From positions 1 through 64,000 of the IMG/VR virus record IMGVR_UViG_3300005841_000034: 64,000 bases of DNA, one strand, 5' to 3'. Under the pieces are notes generated by a model. The model saw only the letters and a list, made by a program, of their open reading frames with translations, searched no databases and was not told the DNA's origin. Positions 7,305 through 14,742 of the stretch are shown in pieces; position 1 is the stretch's first letter; each line of letters begins with the position of its first letter. The translations under genes and the position numbers were made by a program. The stretch is from a virus.

Positions 7305-7725
7305 GCACGAAGATATCATAGCGAAAGCATTACGACATGCTCTTTCCGTGTGTGATAACTGCGCCCCAAAACCGGAGGGTGTTATGGAGTATATACGACA
7401 AGCAATTAAAAAGTATAATGGGCTTCCGCAAGCAGCAGGCCCGGTATGGGTGAAGGCAACCCGCAGGCGGCCCAAAAAATGCGTAAGAGTTATTGTAAGA
7501 CGCATAGACGATCATGACATATTCACAAGAACTGAAAAAGGAAATGAGTCCGGGCAATGGAAAACAGAGGGATGGTTTTATGATGATACTGAATGGCTAG
7601 ACGAATCCGGACAGCAGGTATTCACCCGGGAGCAATTACGCGATGCTATTGAAAACGCTATCCGAAACGATGTTTATTACAAGGCTATTAACGAATACAT
7701 GAACACCAATTACCCAATAAAATGA
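7297..7725 (+). CDS. DUF551-like domain protein, 142 aa
   Basis: An N-terminal helical part (1-45) is followed by a DUF551-type core, VWVKATRRRPKKCVRVIV ... GWFYDDTEWLDES (about 50-105), and a helical tail. The core matches the W-x-P-x-x-x-V/I ... W-L layout of that phage family of unknown function. It overlaps its neighbour by 4 bases. Confidence 0.6.
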   Translation: MDKHEDIIAKALRHALSVCDNCAPKPEGVMEYIRQAIKKYNGLPQAAGPVWVKATRRRPKKCVRVIVRRIDDHDIFTRTEKGNESGQWKTEGWFYDDTEWLDESGQQVFTREQLRDAIENAIRNDVYYKAINEYMNTNYPIK

Positions 7726-8162
7726 AGATAACAGCTGCACAAAAACGGGAGTTATTAATTCTAAAAGAGTGGGGTAACGTTACAACAAATGGTTATTCTT
7801 TACGACACTTAGTTTATATGAGATTAAAAGAAAAAGGTCTCGTTAAAAACGGTAGATGGTATCCGAATGTTTTTACCCTTACTAATATTGGAGAAGAGTA
7901 TGTTAAACAATTACTCAATAAAATGAGCCTTCAAGACAATATTATTAAATTCCTGCAATCTCACTGGAGTGGCGGGACTGTTACCGAAGAAATAGCTGCT
8001 GAATTCAATTTATCAAATAGACAGGTAGGCGCTATTATGGGGAAACTAAACCGGTCAGGTCGCGTAAGAACTTATACCAAAGGCACACTATGGATACAAC
8101 ATGGCCTATCAGCTAATTGTGCTCCAACGGGTCTTTCAAACAGTTATTATGAAGCAATTTAA
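7722..8162 (+). CDS. Double winged-helix protein
   Basis: A 146-residue protein with two probable winged-helix units. The first (about 1-70) includes LVYMRLKEKGLVKNG and a strand pair. The second (75-130) includes NIIKFLQSHWSGG, VTEEIAAEFNLSNRQVGAIM as helix-turn-helix, and wing GRVRTYTKGTLWI. Likely a DNA-binding regulator. It is close to the sigma factor gene, so a role in switching transcription is possible. Confidence 0.6.
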   Translation: MKITAAQKRELLILKEWGNVTTNGYSLRHLVYMRLKEKGLVKNGRWYPNVFTLTNIGEEYVKQLLNKMSLQDNIIKFLQSHWSGGTVTEEIAAEFNLSNRQVGAIMGKLNRSGRVRTYTKGTLWIQHGLSANCAPTGLSNSYYEAI

Positions 8163-8181
8163 TCTCTAAATAAAAAAAAAT

Positions 8182-8364
8182 ATGCGGCTAAGCAAACACG
8201 AATTCTTCAGTCAGGGTGTAGAAAATCAAAAGCACCCTGATATTGTATTCACATTTCGTAGAAAAGCGAAATACAAGGCGGATAAAAGAAACTTAAAGAA
8301 ATGGCTTGCTCACGTAGAAAGGAGTTTTATCCGTTTTAAAGAAGAACTTTTAACCTCTAAATAA
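8182..8364 (+). CDS. Basic hypothetical protein, 60 aa
   Basis: Highly basic small protein (FRRKAKYKADKRNLKKWLAHVERSFIRFKEELL) with a long C-terminal helix. It could contact nucleic acid or a host target. Nothing more specific can be said. Confidence 0.5.
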   Translation: MRLSKHEFFSQGVENQKHPDIVFTFRRKAKYKADKRNLKKWLAHVERSFIRFKEELLTSK

Positions 8365-8372
8365 AAATCAAA

Positions 8373-8528
8373 ATGACAAATTCACAGTACACCCAAACCC
8401 GGAACAGCATCACCCTTATTTTATTCGCAACCGTAGCCCTTATATTGGCGATGGCTTTGAACAGCTGCGCTTCTACACGTTACGGCTGTCCCGGTGTAGC
8501 TGGTAAGATGGCAGGCTACCATCCGTAA
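8373..8528 (+). CDS. Small lipoprotein, 51 aa
   Basis: A hydrophobic segment (12-29) ends in the lipobox-like LNSC with Cys32, followed by STRYGCPGVAGKMAGY. Short lipoproteins with an SC...YGCP ending are common in Bacteroidota genomes. Likely exported and lipid-modified. An envelope or superinfection role is possible but unproven. Confidence 0.6.
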   Translation: MTNSQYTQTRNSITLILFATVALILAMALNSCASTRYGCPGVAGKMAGYHP

Positions 8529-8578
8529 TACATTACCTTTATTTAAATATTTCGCCTATCGAGTAAAACTCTACATAC

Positions 8579-9079
8579 ATGGAGCAGTCCACAACCATAT
8601 ATACGAAGCTCTTTAAAATGCATTGGCGAGCCATCTACGGCTTTGTTAACAAGCGCTTAAAAGATGAAGACGGTGCTAAAGACATCGCCGAAGATTGCTT
8701 TATAAAGTTGTGGGCCAACATGGAGAAGATGGAAAACGAAAACCACGCTAAGAAATTCTTATACGTATGCGCCAAAAACGGCTGTTTCAATCTAGAGGCA
8801 GCGATGAAACGGCACAGAAATGAACCTATTACCGCCGTGCATGAGTTATTGCCGGAGCCGGACTATGAAATAATCGAAGCGGAGGTATTAGCTTTCATCG
8901 CGGAACAAATAGAATTACTGCCCCCACAATGCAAGATAACCGTTAAGCTGTTCATAGCTGGTGTAAAGAGCGATGAAATTGGGAAGCAAATGGGGCTGAC
9001 CAGAAAGACAGCCTTGAATCAGAAATTAAAGGCCATTGGCATTATAAGAGAAAAATTAAAACTTAAATTCGGTATATGA
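8579..9079 (+). CDS. ECF-type RNA polymerase sigma factor
   Basis: A 166-residue protein with the two-domain layout of extracytoplasmic-function sigma factors. Region 2 is at about 5-75 (AIYGFVNKRLKDEDGAKDIAEDCFIKLWANM). Region 4 is at about 110-160 (LPPQCKITVKLFIAGVKSDEIGKQMGLTRKTALN), with a recognition helix. It would recruit host RNA polymerase to phage promoters; none of its targets is known. Its place at the end of the early array suggests a switch to later genes. It overlaps the next gene by 4 bases. Confidence 0.8.
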   Translation: MEQSTTIYTKLFKMHWRAIYGFVNKRLKDEDGAKDIAEDCFIKLWANMEKMENENHAKKFLYVCAKNGCFNLEAAMKRHRNEPITAVHELLPEPDYEIIEAEVLAFIAEQIELLPPQCKITVKLFIAGVKSDEIGKQMGLTRKTALNQKLKAIGIIREKLKLKFGI

Positions 9080-9285
9080 GCTACAAATATCCAGATGTTG
9101 TAAATCAAATGCGTGTCTATTGGTTAGAGGGCCAATGCGGTGGCCAGCTCTTAAATGGCCATTACGGTTACCGAGAAATTGCACCCGAATCAACTGGGCT
9201 ATTATTGCTGCTTGAATTTGAAGAATACCTACCATTTCTAATAGCTTGCGACTTTTACATTACACGTCCTGAAATGCTGAATTAG
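9076..9285 (+). CDS. Hypothetical protein, 69 aa
   Basis: Overlaps the sigma factor stop as ATGA, so it is translated with it. It could be a sigma regulator, but no zinc or anti-sigma motif is seen. It has a hydrophobic C-terminal part (LLLLLEFEEYLPFLIACDFYI) but no clear membrane helix. Confidence 0.5.
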   Translation: MSYKYPDVVNQMRVYWLEGQCGGQLLNGHYGYREIAPESTGLLLLLEFEEYLPFLIACDFYITRPEMLN

Positions 9286-9332
9286 TCCCGAAAAACCTGC
9301 TTACCTCATTACCCCTGTGCTAACAAAAAGTG

Positions 9333-9365
9333 AAGCCGCTCTGTGAAAACAGGCGGCTTTCTTTA
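9333..9365 (+). terminator. Intrinsic terminator closing plus-strand array
   Basis: The stem AAGCCGC-(T)-CTGT pairs with ACAG-GCGGCTT around a GAAA tetraloop (9333-9359), followed by TTCTTT. It lies 48 bases after the last plus-strand gene. A textbook intrinsic terminator. Confidence 0.85.
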
Positions 9366-9368
9366 ATG

Positions 9369-9545
9369 TTACAGTTTAAAAATACAATCTTCAATGAGAT
9401 TGATCGCGTCTTTTAATTCATTGATCCGTCTATCGGTAATTTTCTGTAGTTCTTCTATGGCTTGGGTAGTGGGGTTTTCAAAGGATTTGCGGAGGTCGAG
9501 CTGGTAATGTAGCTCTTCTTTGAGTTTTAATACTGCGTACATCAT
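9369..9545 (-). CDS. Coiled-coil small protein, 58 aa
   Basis: Begins MMYAVLKLKEELHYQLDLRK and is almost entirely helical, with heptad-like leucines and isoleucines (ELQKITDRRINELKDAINLI). The start may be either of two adjacent ATG codons. It is the last gene of the minus-strand array before the convergent terminator. Confidence 0.55.
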   Translation of the reverse strand: MMYAVLKLKEELHYQLDLRKSFENPTTQAIEELQKITDRRINELKDAINLIEDCIFKL

Positions 9546-9654
9546 GATTATTATTAAGGTTTATTTGATGCTTTGCAGTGAGCGGGTATAGAAAGGAGCC
9601 AGCATAAAAATGCAGCTCCGTTGTACTTGTACCTTATTAGCAAAGAGTTTAAAA

Positions 9655-9679
9655 GAAAGCGGCTTTTTACACCGCTTTC
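9655..9679. terminator. Hairpin between minus-strand genes
   Basis: GAAAGCGG (9655-9662) pairs with CCGCTTTC (9672-9679) over a 9-base loop. It lies in the 186-base spacer after the endolysin gene. It has no long T run in either direction, so it could be a weak terminator or a message-stabilising hairpin. I see no gene of useful length in the rest of this spacer. Confidence 0.5.
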
Positions 9680-9731
9680 GCTAATCAAAGCCTTAACCGT
9701 TTTTAACCTTACCTTATTATGAAAAAAGAAA

Positions 9732-10280
9732 TCAAATAAGTCCTTTTAAAAGCGCGGCCGCACCGATTTGGATGCTTATGGCTTTCGGATCGAAATGCCC
9801 ATCCGCTACATACTTACCAATATTAGGCGCGTCTCCGTAATGATTTGTTGCAGCCCAAAGATAAGGCGTATTAATGCCCCTTTTAGCATATCCACCTCCA
9901 TTGTATTTTTCCAGCGTTAAAAGAATATTGGGCACGCTCCAATCGGTTATTTTGGTCATACCCTGCATTGTAAGGGCGTCTACGGCGCTTTCTTCCCATG
10001 TGAAGGGTGGATTACCAGCAAGCGGCCGACCGGCAGGAACATGGGTTGTACGGGCTGTGAGCTTATCTCCGTTATGCAGATGCCGGGTGAAGTTAAGGGA
10101 GGCCTCCATATTATGGATTACGGCTATTACATACCACGGAACATGGGTTGCATTTGATACCGAAAGATAGCGTGTGCCGTTCTTTTTGATCTTAAAAAGG
10201 AGGGAGTTTATTTCGTCTTTGTTTTTCTCCCGGATGACGGCCGTATCCCAAAGCTGCTGATATTGTGCTGGTGTATTCAC
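9732..10280 (-). CDS. Endolysin, lysozyme-family peptidoglycan hydrolase
   Basis: A 182-residue protein matching the phage lysozyme family typed by COG5526. It has a VPWYVIAVIHNMEASLNF segment with Glu59 as the likely catalytic acid. HLHNGD, then VPAGRP, TWEESAVDAL, DWS, YNGGGYAKRG and PYLWAATNHY follow in family order, with GKYVADG near the end. It should cut the glycan strands of peptidoglycan to release progeny. No signal peptide or membrane segment is seen, so export would need a holin; small membrane proteins nearby are candidates. It overlaps the upstream gene by 4 bases. Confidence 0.8.
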   Translation of the reverse strand: MNTPAQYQQLWDTAVIREKNKDEINSLLFKIKKNGTRYLSVSNATHVPWYVIAVIHNMEASLNFTRHLHNGDKLTARTTHVPAGRPLAGNPPFTWEESAVDALTMQGMTKITDWSVPNILLTLEKYNGGGYAKRGINTPYLWAATNHYGDAPNIGKYVADGHFDPKAISIQIGAAALLKGLI

Positions 10281-10540
10281 GGCTTCTTTGTTTTAGCCCG
10301 CGCAACACTGTCTTCCTGCTGGTAGCGGCGGTATTGTGCGTAAATTTGAGGCTGAATTGTTTCAGACAGTTCCTTGTAATCCTTCGCTGTCACCTGATCC
10401 AGCTGGCCGTTAATGACCATCAAGTACTGGTTTACCAGCCGCGCTGGTATTGTTGTAGTGTACTGCCGCTCCTGTTGTTGAGGCGACAAGACCACGCAGG
10501 TGAATAGAACTAACGCGCATAGGGTTTGCTTTATGGCCAT
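10277..10540 (-). CDS. Exported small protein, spanin-like candidate
   Basis: N-terminal hydrophobic signal or anchor (4-20), then a helical, glutamine-rich body (ELSETIQPQIYAQYRRYQQED) and a basic tail. It is translationally coupled to the endolysin (ATGA), which is where spanin or lysis accessory genes often sit. No lipobox is clear. Function inferred from position only. Confidence 0.5.
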   Translation of the reverse strand: MAIKQTLCALVLFTCVVLSPQQQERQYTTTIPARLVNQYLMVINGQLDQVTAKDYKELSETIQPQIYAQYRRYQQEDSVARAKTKKP

Positions 10541-10884
10541 ACTTTTATTTTGATGGGTTTTTTATTACCGTCTAACCATTGGAAGTGAACCGGCTCCCCG
10601 CCAATAGCGGTAAATTTATCTTTTATAATTTGCATATACCGGTTTTTATAAATTCTTACTTCGTGTAGATACATAGCGGATACAGGATTCCAACGGCCTT
10701 TAGCGGTATCGCTGACTAAATGCCACCCTCCTATCGTGTCATATTTTTCAGGTGGTTCTTTATACACCTTTACTTTGGCGGTGTCATCGCTAGTAAGCCA
10801 GATACTATCTCCCGGCTCTTTGGTGGATTGCTGCCCCTTTACAGAGTAACCAATTACTAGCAGTATAAAAAGTAAGCATTTCAT
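10531..10884 (-). CDS. Secreted hypothetical protein
   Basis: The ATG at 10884 (MKCLLFILLVIGYSVKGQ) gives a clean signal peptide; an ATG at 10896 overlaps the previous stop. The mature part is beta-rich and basic, with a C-terminal KPIKIKVWP strand. Likely periplasmic. No family recognised. Confidence 0.6.
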   Translation of the reverse strand: MKCLLFILLVIGYSVKGQQSTKEPGDSIWLTSDDTAKVKVYKEPPEKYDTIGGWHLVSDTAKGRWNPVSAMYLHEVRIYKNRYMQIIKDKFTAIGGEPVHFQWLDGNKKPIKIKVWP

Positions 10885-10889
10885 TTGTT

Positions 10890-11114
10890 TTACCATTTTG
10901 CTGGTTTATGTGAGTCAATATCTATGTGGGATAACCCTATTAACAAACCCAAAACACCAACCGAAGCCCACGAGAAACAACAAATTCCTAATCCAAACGC
11001 CCTATCCCGTTCAGTATAAGTACCACTGTTAGATTTTACATAATTCTTCCACAGCGGGTATGCTACAACATAGCCGCTTGCCCAAATAAGGAATATAATA
11101 AGGTTGGTTTTCAT
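10890..11114 (-). CDS. Two-pass membrane protein, 74 aa
   Basis: Hydrophobic segments at about 4-22 and 43-65, linked by a polar loop (KNYVKSNSGTYTERDRA). It is an inner-membrane protein in the lysis region, so a holin-like role is possible. Overlaps its upstream neighbour by 4 bases. Confidence 0.55.
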   Translation of the reverse strand: MKTNLIIFLIWASGYVVAYPLWKNYVKSNSGTYTERDRAFGLGICCFSWASVGVLGLLIGLSHIDIDSHKPAKW

Positions 11115-11416
11115 TTCGTTACTTTATGTATAGCAATAATATCGTATGACTTACCATTTACTATAAGCGTTTGTATGTGAGTATGCGTATCTGTCGTGAT
11201 AGATGCTTTAGCGCCCATTGCAGGAAACGCTACATTAGATCGCGCAGTGAATTGCACTAGCCACTTAGTTCCCTTAGCACTTAAAACAACAACTGAATTG
11301 TTATTCGGAACTATGTTTTCTTGTCGAGCAATTATAGTCCAAGAACTATCTTTTGCTTGCGCATTTGAAATAACAGTTGCAAATACGAATAGAATAGAAA
11401 GGAATATGCGTTTCAT
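11111..11416 (-). CDS. Secreted hypothetical protein, 101 aa
   Basis: A clear signal peptide (MKRIFLSILFVFATVISNAQA) is followed by a beta-rich domain (WLVQFTARSN, HTHIQTLIVNGKSYDIIAI). Coupled on both sides by 4-base overlaps. Unknown periplasmic role. Confidence 0.6.
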   Translation of the reverse strand: MKRIFLSILFVFATVISNAQAKDSSWTIIARQENIVPNNNSVVVLSAKGTKWLVQFTARSNVAFPAMGAKASITTDTHTHIQTLIVNGKSYDIIAIHKVTK

Positions 11417-11904
11417 GATTTTGTAAATTCAATTATTTTAATTAAAGTAGTAGAACCATCGGAATTTTCAGCCCAATTCTCAATCGGGTAAGTGTTATGC
11501 TCAACTTCTGGATCGAAATCATCGGGAACGAGAATAACTAATTTCCCTCCTTCCTTAACTGCTTCTTTCATCCTATCTACATGCGCTTTTAAATCAATGC
11601 CATTCCCAAATGGAGGGTTAGCTATACACCCGGAATGTTTTGGTGTAATGGGATATTCTAAGAAATCTTTTATTACTACCACATCTGCGCATTTCTTTAA
11701 CTCATGCTCCCATTGTGGATCAAATTCACATGCAAAAACGAAGGCTTTGTGACATTTTTCCATTACTGCGCGAACTAACGCCCCGTCTCCCGCAGAAGGC
11801 TCTAAGATAACTTGTCCGGGTTGAGGATCTAAAAGTTCAGCCATGACCTCCGCTACATCTGGATGGGTAAAAAACTTTCTATAGTCCCTTTTAGCTCCTG
11901 TCAT
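11413..11904 (-). CDS. N6-adenine DNA methyltransferase
   Basis: A 163-residue methyltransferase. Cofactor motif I is EPSAGDG (35-41) and catalytic motif IV is NPPF (96-99), separated by the usual distance, with an acidic turn ACEFD (59-62) holding the cofactor ribose. It methylates the exocyclic amine of adenine, or less likely cytosine, in DNA. It is short and lacks a visible target-recognition domain, so specificity is unknown. No restriction enzyme partner is adjacent. Confidence 0.85.
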   Translation of the reverse strand: MTGAKRDYRKFFTHPDVAEVMAELLDPQPGQVILEPSAGDGALVRAVMEKCHKAFVFACEFDPQWEHELKKCADVVVIKDFLEYPITPKHSGCIANPPFGNGIDLKAHVDRMKEAVKEGGKLVILVPDDFDPEVEHNTYPIENWAENSDGSTTLIKIIEFTKS

Positions 11905-12353
11905 ATCTTATAAAATAAAAAGGTTATTACTGCCCACAGGAATACGGCTACTGCGCGTTGCTGCCAGAAAGATAGCTTTCGCCAAACGGGAAAATTATCA
12001 ACTGTGTCATCCGTCTTTTCGGAAACATAGTCTAGCCGCACTGTGGGATTTGTCTTTGTCAAGATGCGAAACAAATTAAGCGCAACCGGATATACGGCCA
12101 GTCTTACCAATGCGCACAACGGCCAGCCGAAAGTGTTTAACAAAAGCGCAAATTTAAGCCAACCCCAATGCTTTGGGTTGCCGTATACGTGGTGATAGAT
12201 GGTAATGCTAAACAACACGGCGATAAGGGCTAAGTAATAGCTCACCTTGTGATCGATGTTTTCTTTTTTGCCGTATACAATCTTTATTCGTATGGCATCT
12301 ACGATAGCCAATAGAATAGTAAACAGCAGATAAATGGCTGATAGTTGTATCAT
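11901..12353 (-). CDS. Multi-pass membrane protein, 150 aa
   Basis: Starts at the ATG that overlaps the upstream stop (ATGA at 12350-12353), preferred over ATG 12371. Four hydrophobic segments are visible (about residues 4-20, 38-55, 65-90 and 130-148) with a polar region rich in T and D at 105-125. Integral inner-membrane protein of unknown function. Confidence 0.6.
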   Translation of the reverse strand: MIQLSAIYLLFTILLAIVDAIRIKIVYGKKENIDHKVSYYLALIAVLFSITIYHHVYGNPKHWGWLKFALLLNTFGWPLCALVRLAVYPVALNLFRILTKTNPTVRLDYVSEKTDDTVDNFPVWRKLSFWQQRAVAVFLWAVITFLFYKI

Positions 12354-12550
12354 TTTTGACCCCTCCCCCATCCGGCAGCAAGTAAGGCAAGACTAGTGAC
12401 GGCCAATACTGCGCCTATAACCGCTACAACAATCCAATGGTTAGCAGCGGCAACAGTAGTTACGGCGGCTGATTCAGAGGTTATCCAGCCTCCAAATCCA
12501 AGTATTACGCCTGCAATCAGCATTATGATAATAATTTTCCCTTTGCTCAT
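12350..12550 (-). CDS. Two-pass membrane protein, holin candidate
   Basis: A 66-residue protein with two strong hydrophobic helices (about 5-22 and 37-59), a short polar loop and a basic end (GWGRGQK). Size and topology fit a class II holin, and the endolysin lies in the same operon. There are several alternatives in this region, so the call is tentative. Confidence 0.5.
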   Translation of the reverse strand: MSKGKIIIIMLIAGVILGFGGWITSESAAVTTVAAANHWIVVAVIGAVLAVTSLALLAAGWGRGQK

Positions 12551-12570
12551 TTTATTTTTGGTTTTAGTGT

Positions 12571-12870
12571 TTACCAGTTGTTGTAAAATCTTAATTTAGT
12601 GACACCTTCAGGCAGTTTAGTTAAGTCCACTTCGTACCCCTCAGAATCTTCCGAAGTATAATCGATAAAGTGCGTACCCTTTGATAAGGCGATTTCCAGT
12701 TTATCTTCTAATAATGATTCATGTGGTATATCGCCACCCCCGAAATATTCTGATGTTTCTTTTGGCAATGAAACATCGGCCTCAATACATATTAACAAAA
12801 CCTTCTTATGCTTTTGAAACTCCGGATCTGTCTCAGGAATAAAAGCGCGTATATGTGTTGACATGCCCAT
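12571..12870 (-). CDS. Conserved phage hypothetical, 99 aa
   Basis: The opening MGMSTHIRAFIPETDPEFQKHKKVLLICIEADVSLPKE is typical of a small family in phages and bacteria, ending in a strand (GVTKLRFYNNW). Soluble. No function is established. Confidence 0.6.
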   Translation of the reverse strand: MGMSTHIRAFIPETDPEFQKHKKVLLICIEADVSLPKETSEYFGGGDIPHESLLEDKLEIALSKGTHFIDYTSEDSEGYEVDLTKLPEGVTKLRFYNNW

Positions 12871-12873
12871 TAT

Positions 12874-13143
12874 TTATACTTTTTCTGTTTTATAGTTCCG
12901 CTCCATTTCTGTTTCGTCTATCTCTGATAAGGGTATGAAAGAAGTAGCTTCAAACCCCTCGTCGTTAGCATCCGGCCATTCCACTAATATGTAATACAAA
13001 ATTCCCTCTTCATAAACGTCCTTTATTTTTGTCACGATATCTCCGTACTTAGGCCCTTTACAGTTTCTTTTATATGTAATAAGCCCAAATAATGCTTTTT
13101 TATCTTGATACCAACCGGTAGTGTTAATACACACCAATCGCAT
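12874..13143 (-). CDS. Conserved phage hypothetical, 89 aa
   Basis: MRLVCINTTGWY followed by YGDIVTKIKDVYEEGILYYILVEWPD and FIPLSEIDE resembles a widespread small beta-barrel phage family that starts MKVxCI and ends in FxPLSExDE. Function unknown. Confidence 0.65.
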   Translation of the reverse strand: MRLVCINTTGWYQDKKALFGLITYKRNCKGPKYGDIVTKIKDVYEEGILYYILVEWPDANDEGFEATSFIPLSEIDETEMERNYKTEKV

Positions 13144-13150
13144 ATAATTG

Positions 13151-13789
13151 CTATTTAAATATTGATCTAATTACTGCACCGGTCACAGCGCCTATCCCGG
13201 CCCACAAACCTTTTCCTCTCTTAGCTTTTTTTAACGCCGCATGATCCGCTTGCCGTTGGGCTTCATAATTTCCAACCAGCTCTGATGCGGCGCTACGGGT
13301 GTTTTTTAAATCATCCCGACAATGGGCCAGTGCCGTACTATCTGCTATTCGTAATTGTTCGTTTAAAATGAGTTGCCGGTCAAGCTCTCTGTCTACGTTC
13401 CACTTTACTTGCGCTATGCTATCTATTTGGAAAGACAAGTATTCGCAATTTGTATATACTCGTGGGGTATCGTGCGCTATGAGGGCGCTGTGAAGCTCCT
13501 TATTAGTCGCCAGTATCACCTTACCACGGGCATCGAATTTTTGCCTGACTTCTGCCAAGGCTTTTGATGTGGTGTCTAAGGCAACAGTAAGGTTTTGTAT
13601 TAAACCGCTGTCTTGTTTATATCGTGCTTCCCCCTCTATGCTGTCCGATTTCATTTTTTCAAGGAGGCTGTCAATAGCCTTGTCTTTAGAAGTCGGTGCG
13701 GGTACGTTGCACTCTTTGTACAGCATAATAAGTATAATGCCTACACCGATTATGGTTACTAAAACAGCGGCTAGTTTGGATATTTTCAT
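13151..13789 (-). CDS. Membrane-anchored coiled-coil protein, i-spanin candidate
   Basis: One N-terminal membrane segment (7-24) is followed by a long helical region (35-195) and a basic C-terminus that ends in a weak hydrophobic helix (GLWAGIGAVTGAVIRSIFK). This is the topology of an inner-membrane spanin. It overlaps by 4 bases a small lipoprotein gene that could be the outer-membrane partner. It is longer than most spanins (212 aa), so another envelope role is possible. Confidence 0.5.
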   Translation of the reverse strand: MKISKLAAVLVTIIGVGIILIMLYKECNVPAPTSKDKAIDSLLEKMKSDSIEGEARYKQDSGLIQNLTVALDTTSKALAEVRQKFDARGKVILATNKELHSALIAHDTPRVYTNCEYLSFQIDSIAQVKWNVDRELDRQLILNEQLRIADSTALAHCRDDLKNTRSAASELVGNYEAQRQADHAALKKAKRGKGLWAGIGAVTGAVIRSIFK

Positions 13790-14034
13790 TTGTATGCTTC
13801 TTTACCTTCCATTTCTAAATATGCCTGTGATTTACCTGAATAAAAATACACGCTATCCCTATTCCCTTTACTCATGCAGTCAATAGCTTTCGATATATTT
13901 AAGTTCATGCTATCAGACAAAGAATCAAAATAGCTTTTTTCGGGTTTATTCTTTTGCAAAACTAAAGGCTTGTAAGACTGTTTGCAGCCAATGCAGAAAA
14001 GAACAATGGTTATGTATTGGATTATATTTTTCAT
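13786..14034 (-). CDS. Lipoprotein, o-spanin candidate
   Basis: A signal with lipobox FCIGC (Cys17) and a mature part of about 65 residues (KQSYKPLVLQKNK...). It is coupled to the coiled-coil membrane protein downstream, the pairing expected for spanins, although the order is the reverse of lambda Rz/Rz1. The call rests on architecture alone. Confidence 0.5.
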   Translation of the reverse strand: MKNIIQYITIVLFCIGCKQSYKPLVLQKNKPEKSYFDSLSDSMNLNISKAIDCMSKGNRDSVYFYSGKSQAYLEMEGKEAYK

Positions 14035-14186
14035 TGTTTTACATAATTAGTTAATATGGCAGAGGCAACATATCCCAACGTCCGAACGCGCCTTTTAGCA
14101 ATTGCCTCCAACTTTTTTTTAACCGTAGGAGTAACCCGCACAGGTACAATTTCTGATTTAGTCTCTTTTTTCTCCTTTTCTTTCAT
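14031..14186 (-). CDS. Ribbon-helix-helix protein, 51 aa
   Basis: A basic start (MKEKEKKETKSE) precedes a strand IVPVRVTP and two helices (TVKKKLEAIAKRR and TLGYVASAILTNYVKQ), the layout of CopG/Arc-type dimeric repressors. The stop overlaps the downstream start as ATGA. It faces the plus-strand promoter at 14211, so it may control this divergent region. Confidence 0.7.
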   Translation of the reverse strand: MKEKEKKETKSEIVPVRVTPTVKKKLEAIAKRRVRTLGYVASAILTNYVKQ

Positions 14187-14210
14187 ATTGTATGCAAAGT
14201 ATACATTTAT

Positions 14211-14241
14211 TTTGGACTATCAAAAATATTTTTTACCTTTG
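14211..14241 (+). promoter_or_regulatory. Consensus Bacteroidota promoter
   Basis: TTTG at 14211-14214 and TACCTTTG at 14234-14241 with a 19-base spacer match the consensus exactly. Transcription should begin near 14248 and run toward the gene at 14333 through a two-hairpin leader. Confidence 0.75.
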
Positions 14242-14247
14242 TTTTCT

Positions 14248-14320
14248 CTACTAATCAGCCCCGAAGGGGTGATAAAGAGGGATTACCAGCCCGGACGCGT
14301 GATAACGTTCGGGCATTTTT
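14248..14320 (+). ncRNA. Two-hairpin leader or small RNA
   Basis: After the promoter comes a small hairpin (CCCC-GAA-GGGG, 14259-14269). A strong one follows: GCCCGGACG (14289-14297) with CGTTCGGGC (14306-14314), all nine positions pairing (one G-T), then ATTTTTT. The second is a typical intrinsic terminator lying 12 bases before the ATG at 14333. Both hairpins share the order CAGCCC...GTGATAA. This could be an attenuator for the downstream gene or a stand-alone RNA of about 73 bases. Confidence 0.6.
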
Positions 14321-14332
14321 TAAACATTTATA

Positions 14333-14707
14333 ATGGATAATTGCATAGAATATAAGTGTAAATGCACCCGTGCGTGTGACTTATTAAATAGATGTGTATT
14401 TACTCACCCTTTAATAGAAGGTGATTACTTTCAAGTATTGGAGTTGTTAAATCGGATTCATGGCGAAAAAGATAAACTTCGGGCAATATTGAACTTTTTT
14501 CATAAAAAACAGCCCCCAAAATATCCAACCAAACCTTTAATGCTTAAAGGACGGCGCGGAATGGCTAAGAGATTTCAAAAGGAATTAGGGAGACGAGCAA
14601 TGACACAACTCAACGCAGGCATGGAAAGGGGGCGCACAATGAAAGAGTTAAATGAAATAAAAGAAGCGTTTCATAAAATTATTCAGCAAACTGGTAATAA
14701 GTTATAA
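14333..14707 (+). CDS. Basic hypothetical protein, 124 aa
   Basis: The N-terminus holds four cysteines (CIEYKCKCTRAC, then C21) and the rest is helical and strongly basic (LKGRRGMAKRFQKELGRRAMTQL). It may bind nucleic acid. It is one of three plus-strand genes inside the minus-strand arm, with its own promoter and an attenuator-like hairpin before it and a bidirectional terminator after it. No family recognised. Confidence 0.65.
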   Translation: MDNCIEYKCKCTRACDLLNRCVFTHPLIEGDYFQVLELLNRIHGEKDKLRAILNFFHKKQPPKYPTKPLMLKGRRGMAKRFQKELGRRAMTQLNAGMERGRTMKELNEIKEAFHKIIQQTGNKL

Positions 14708-14712
14708 TAAAA

Positions 14713-14742
14713 AACCGGGCTAAGTACCCGGCTTCTTATTTT
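14713..14742. terminator. Bidirectional terminator
   Basis: AACCGGG-CTAAGTA-CCCGGCTT sits between convergent genes, with ATTTTTT on the plus side and AAAAAA before the stem, giving T residues on the minus side too. It overlaps the last codons of the minus-strand gene ending at 14720. Confidence 0.75.
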
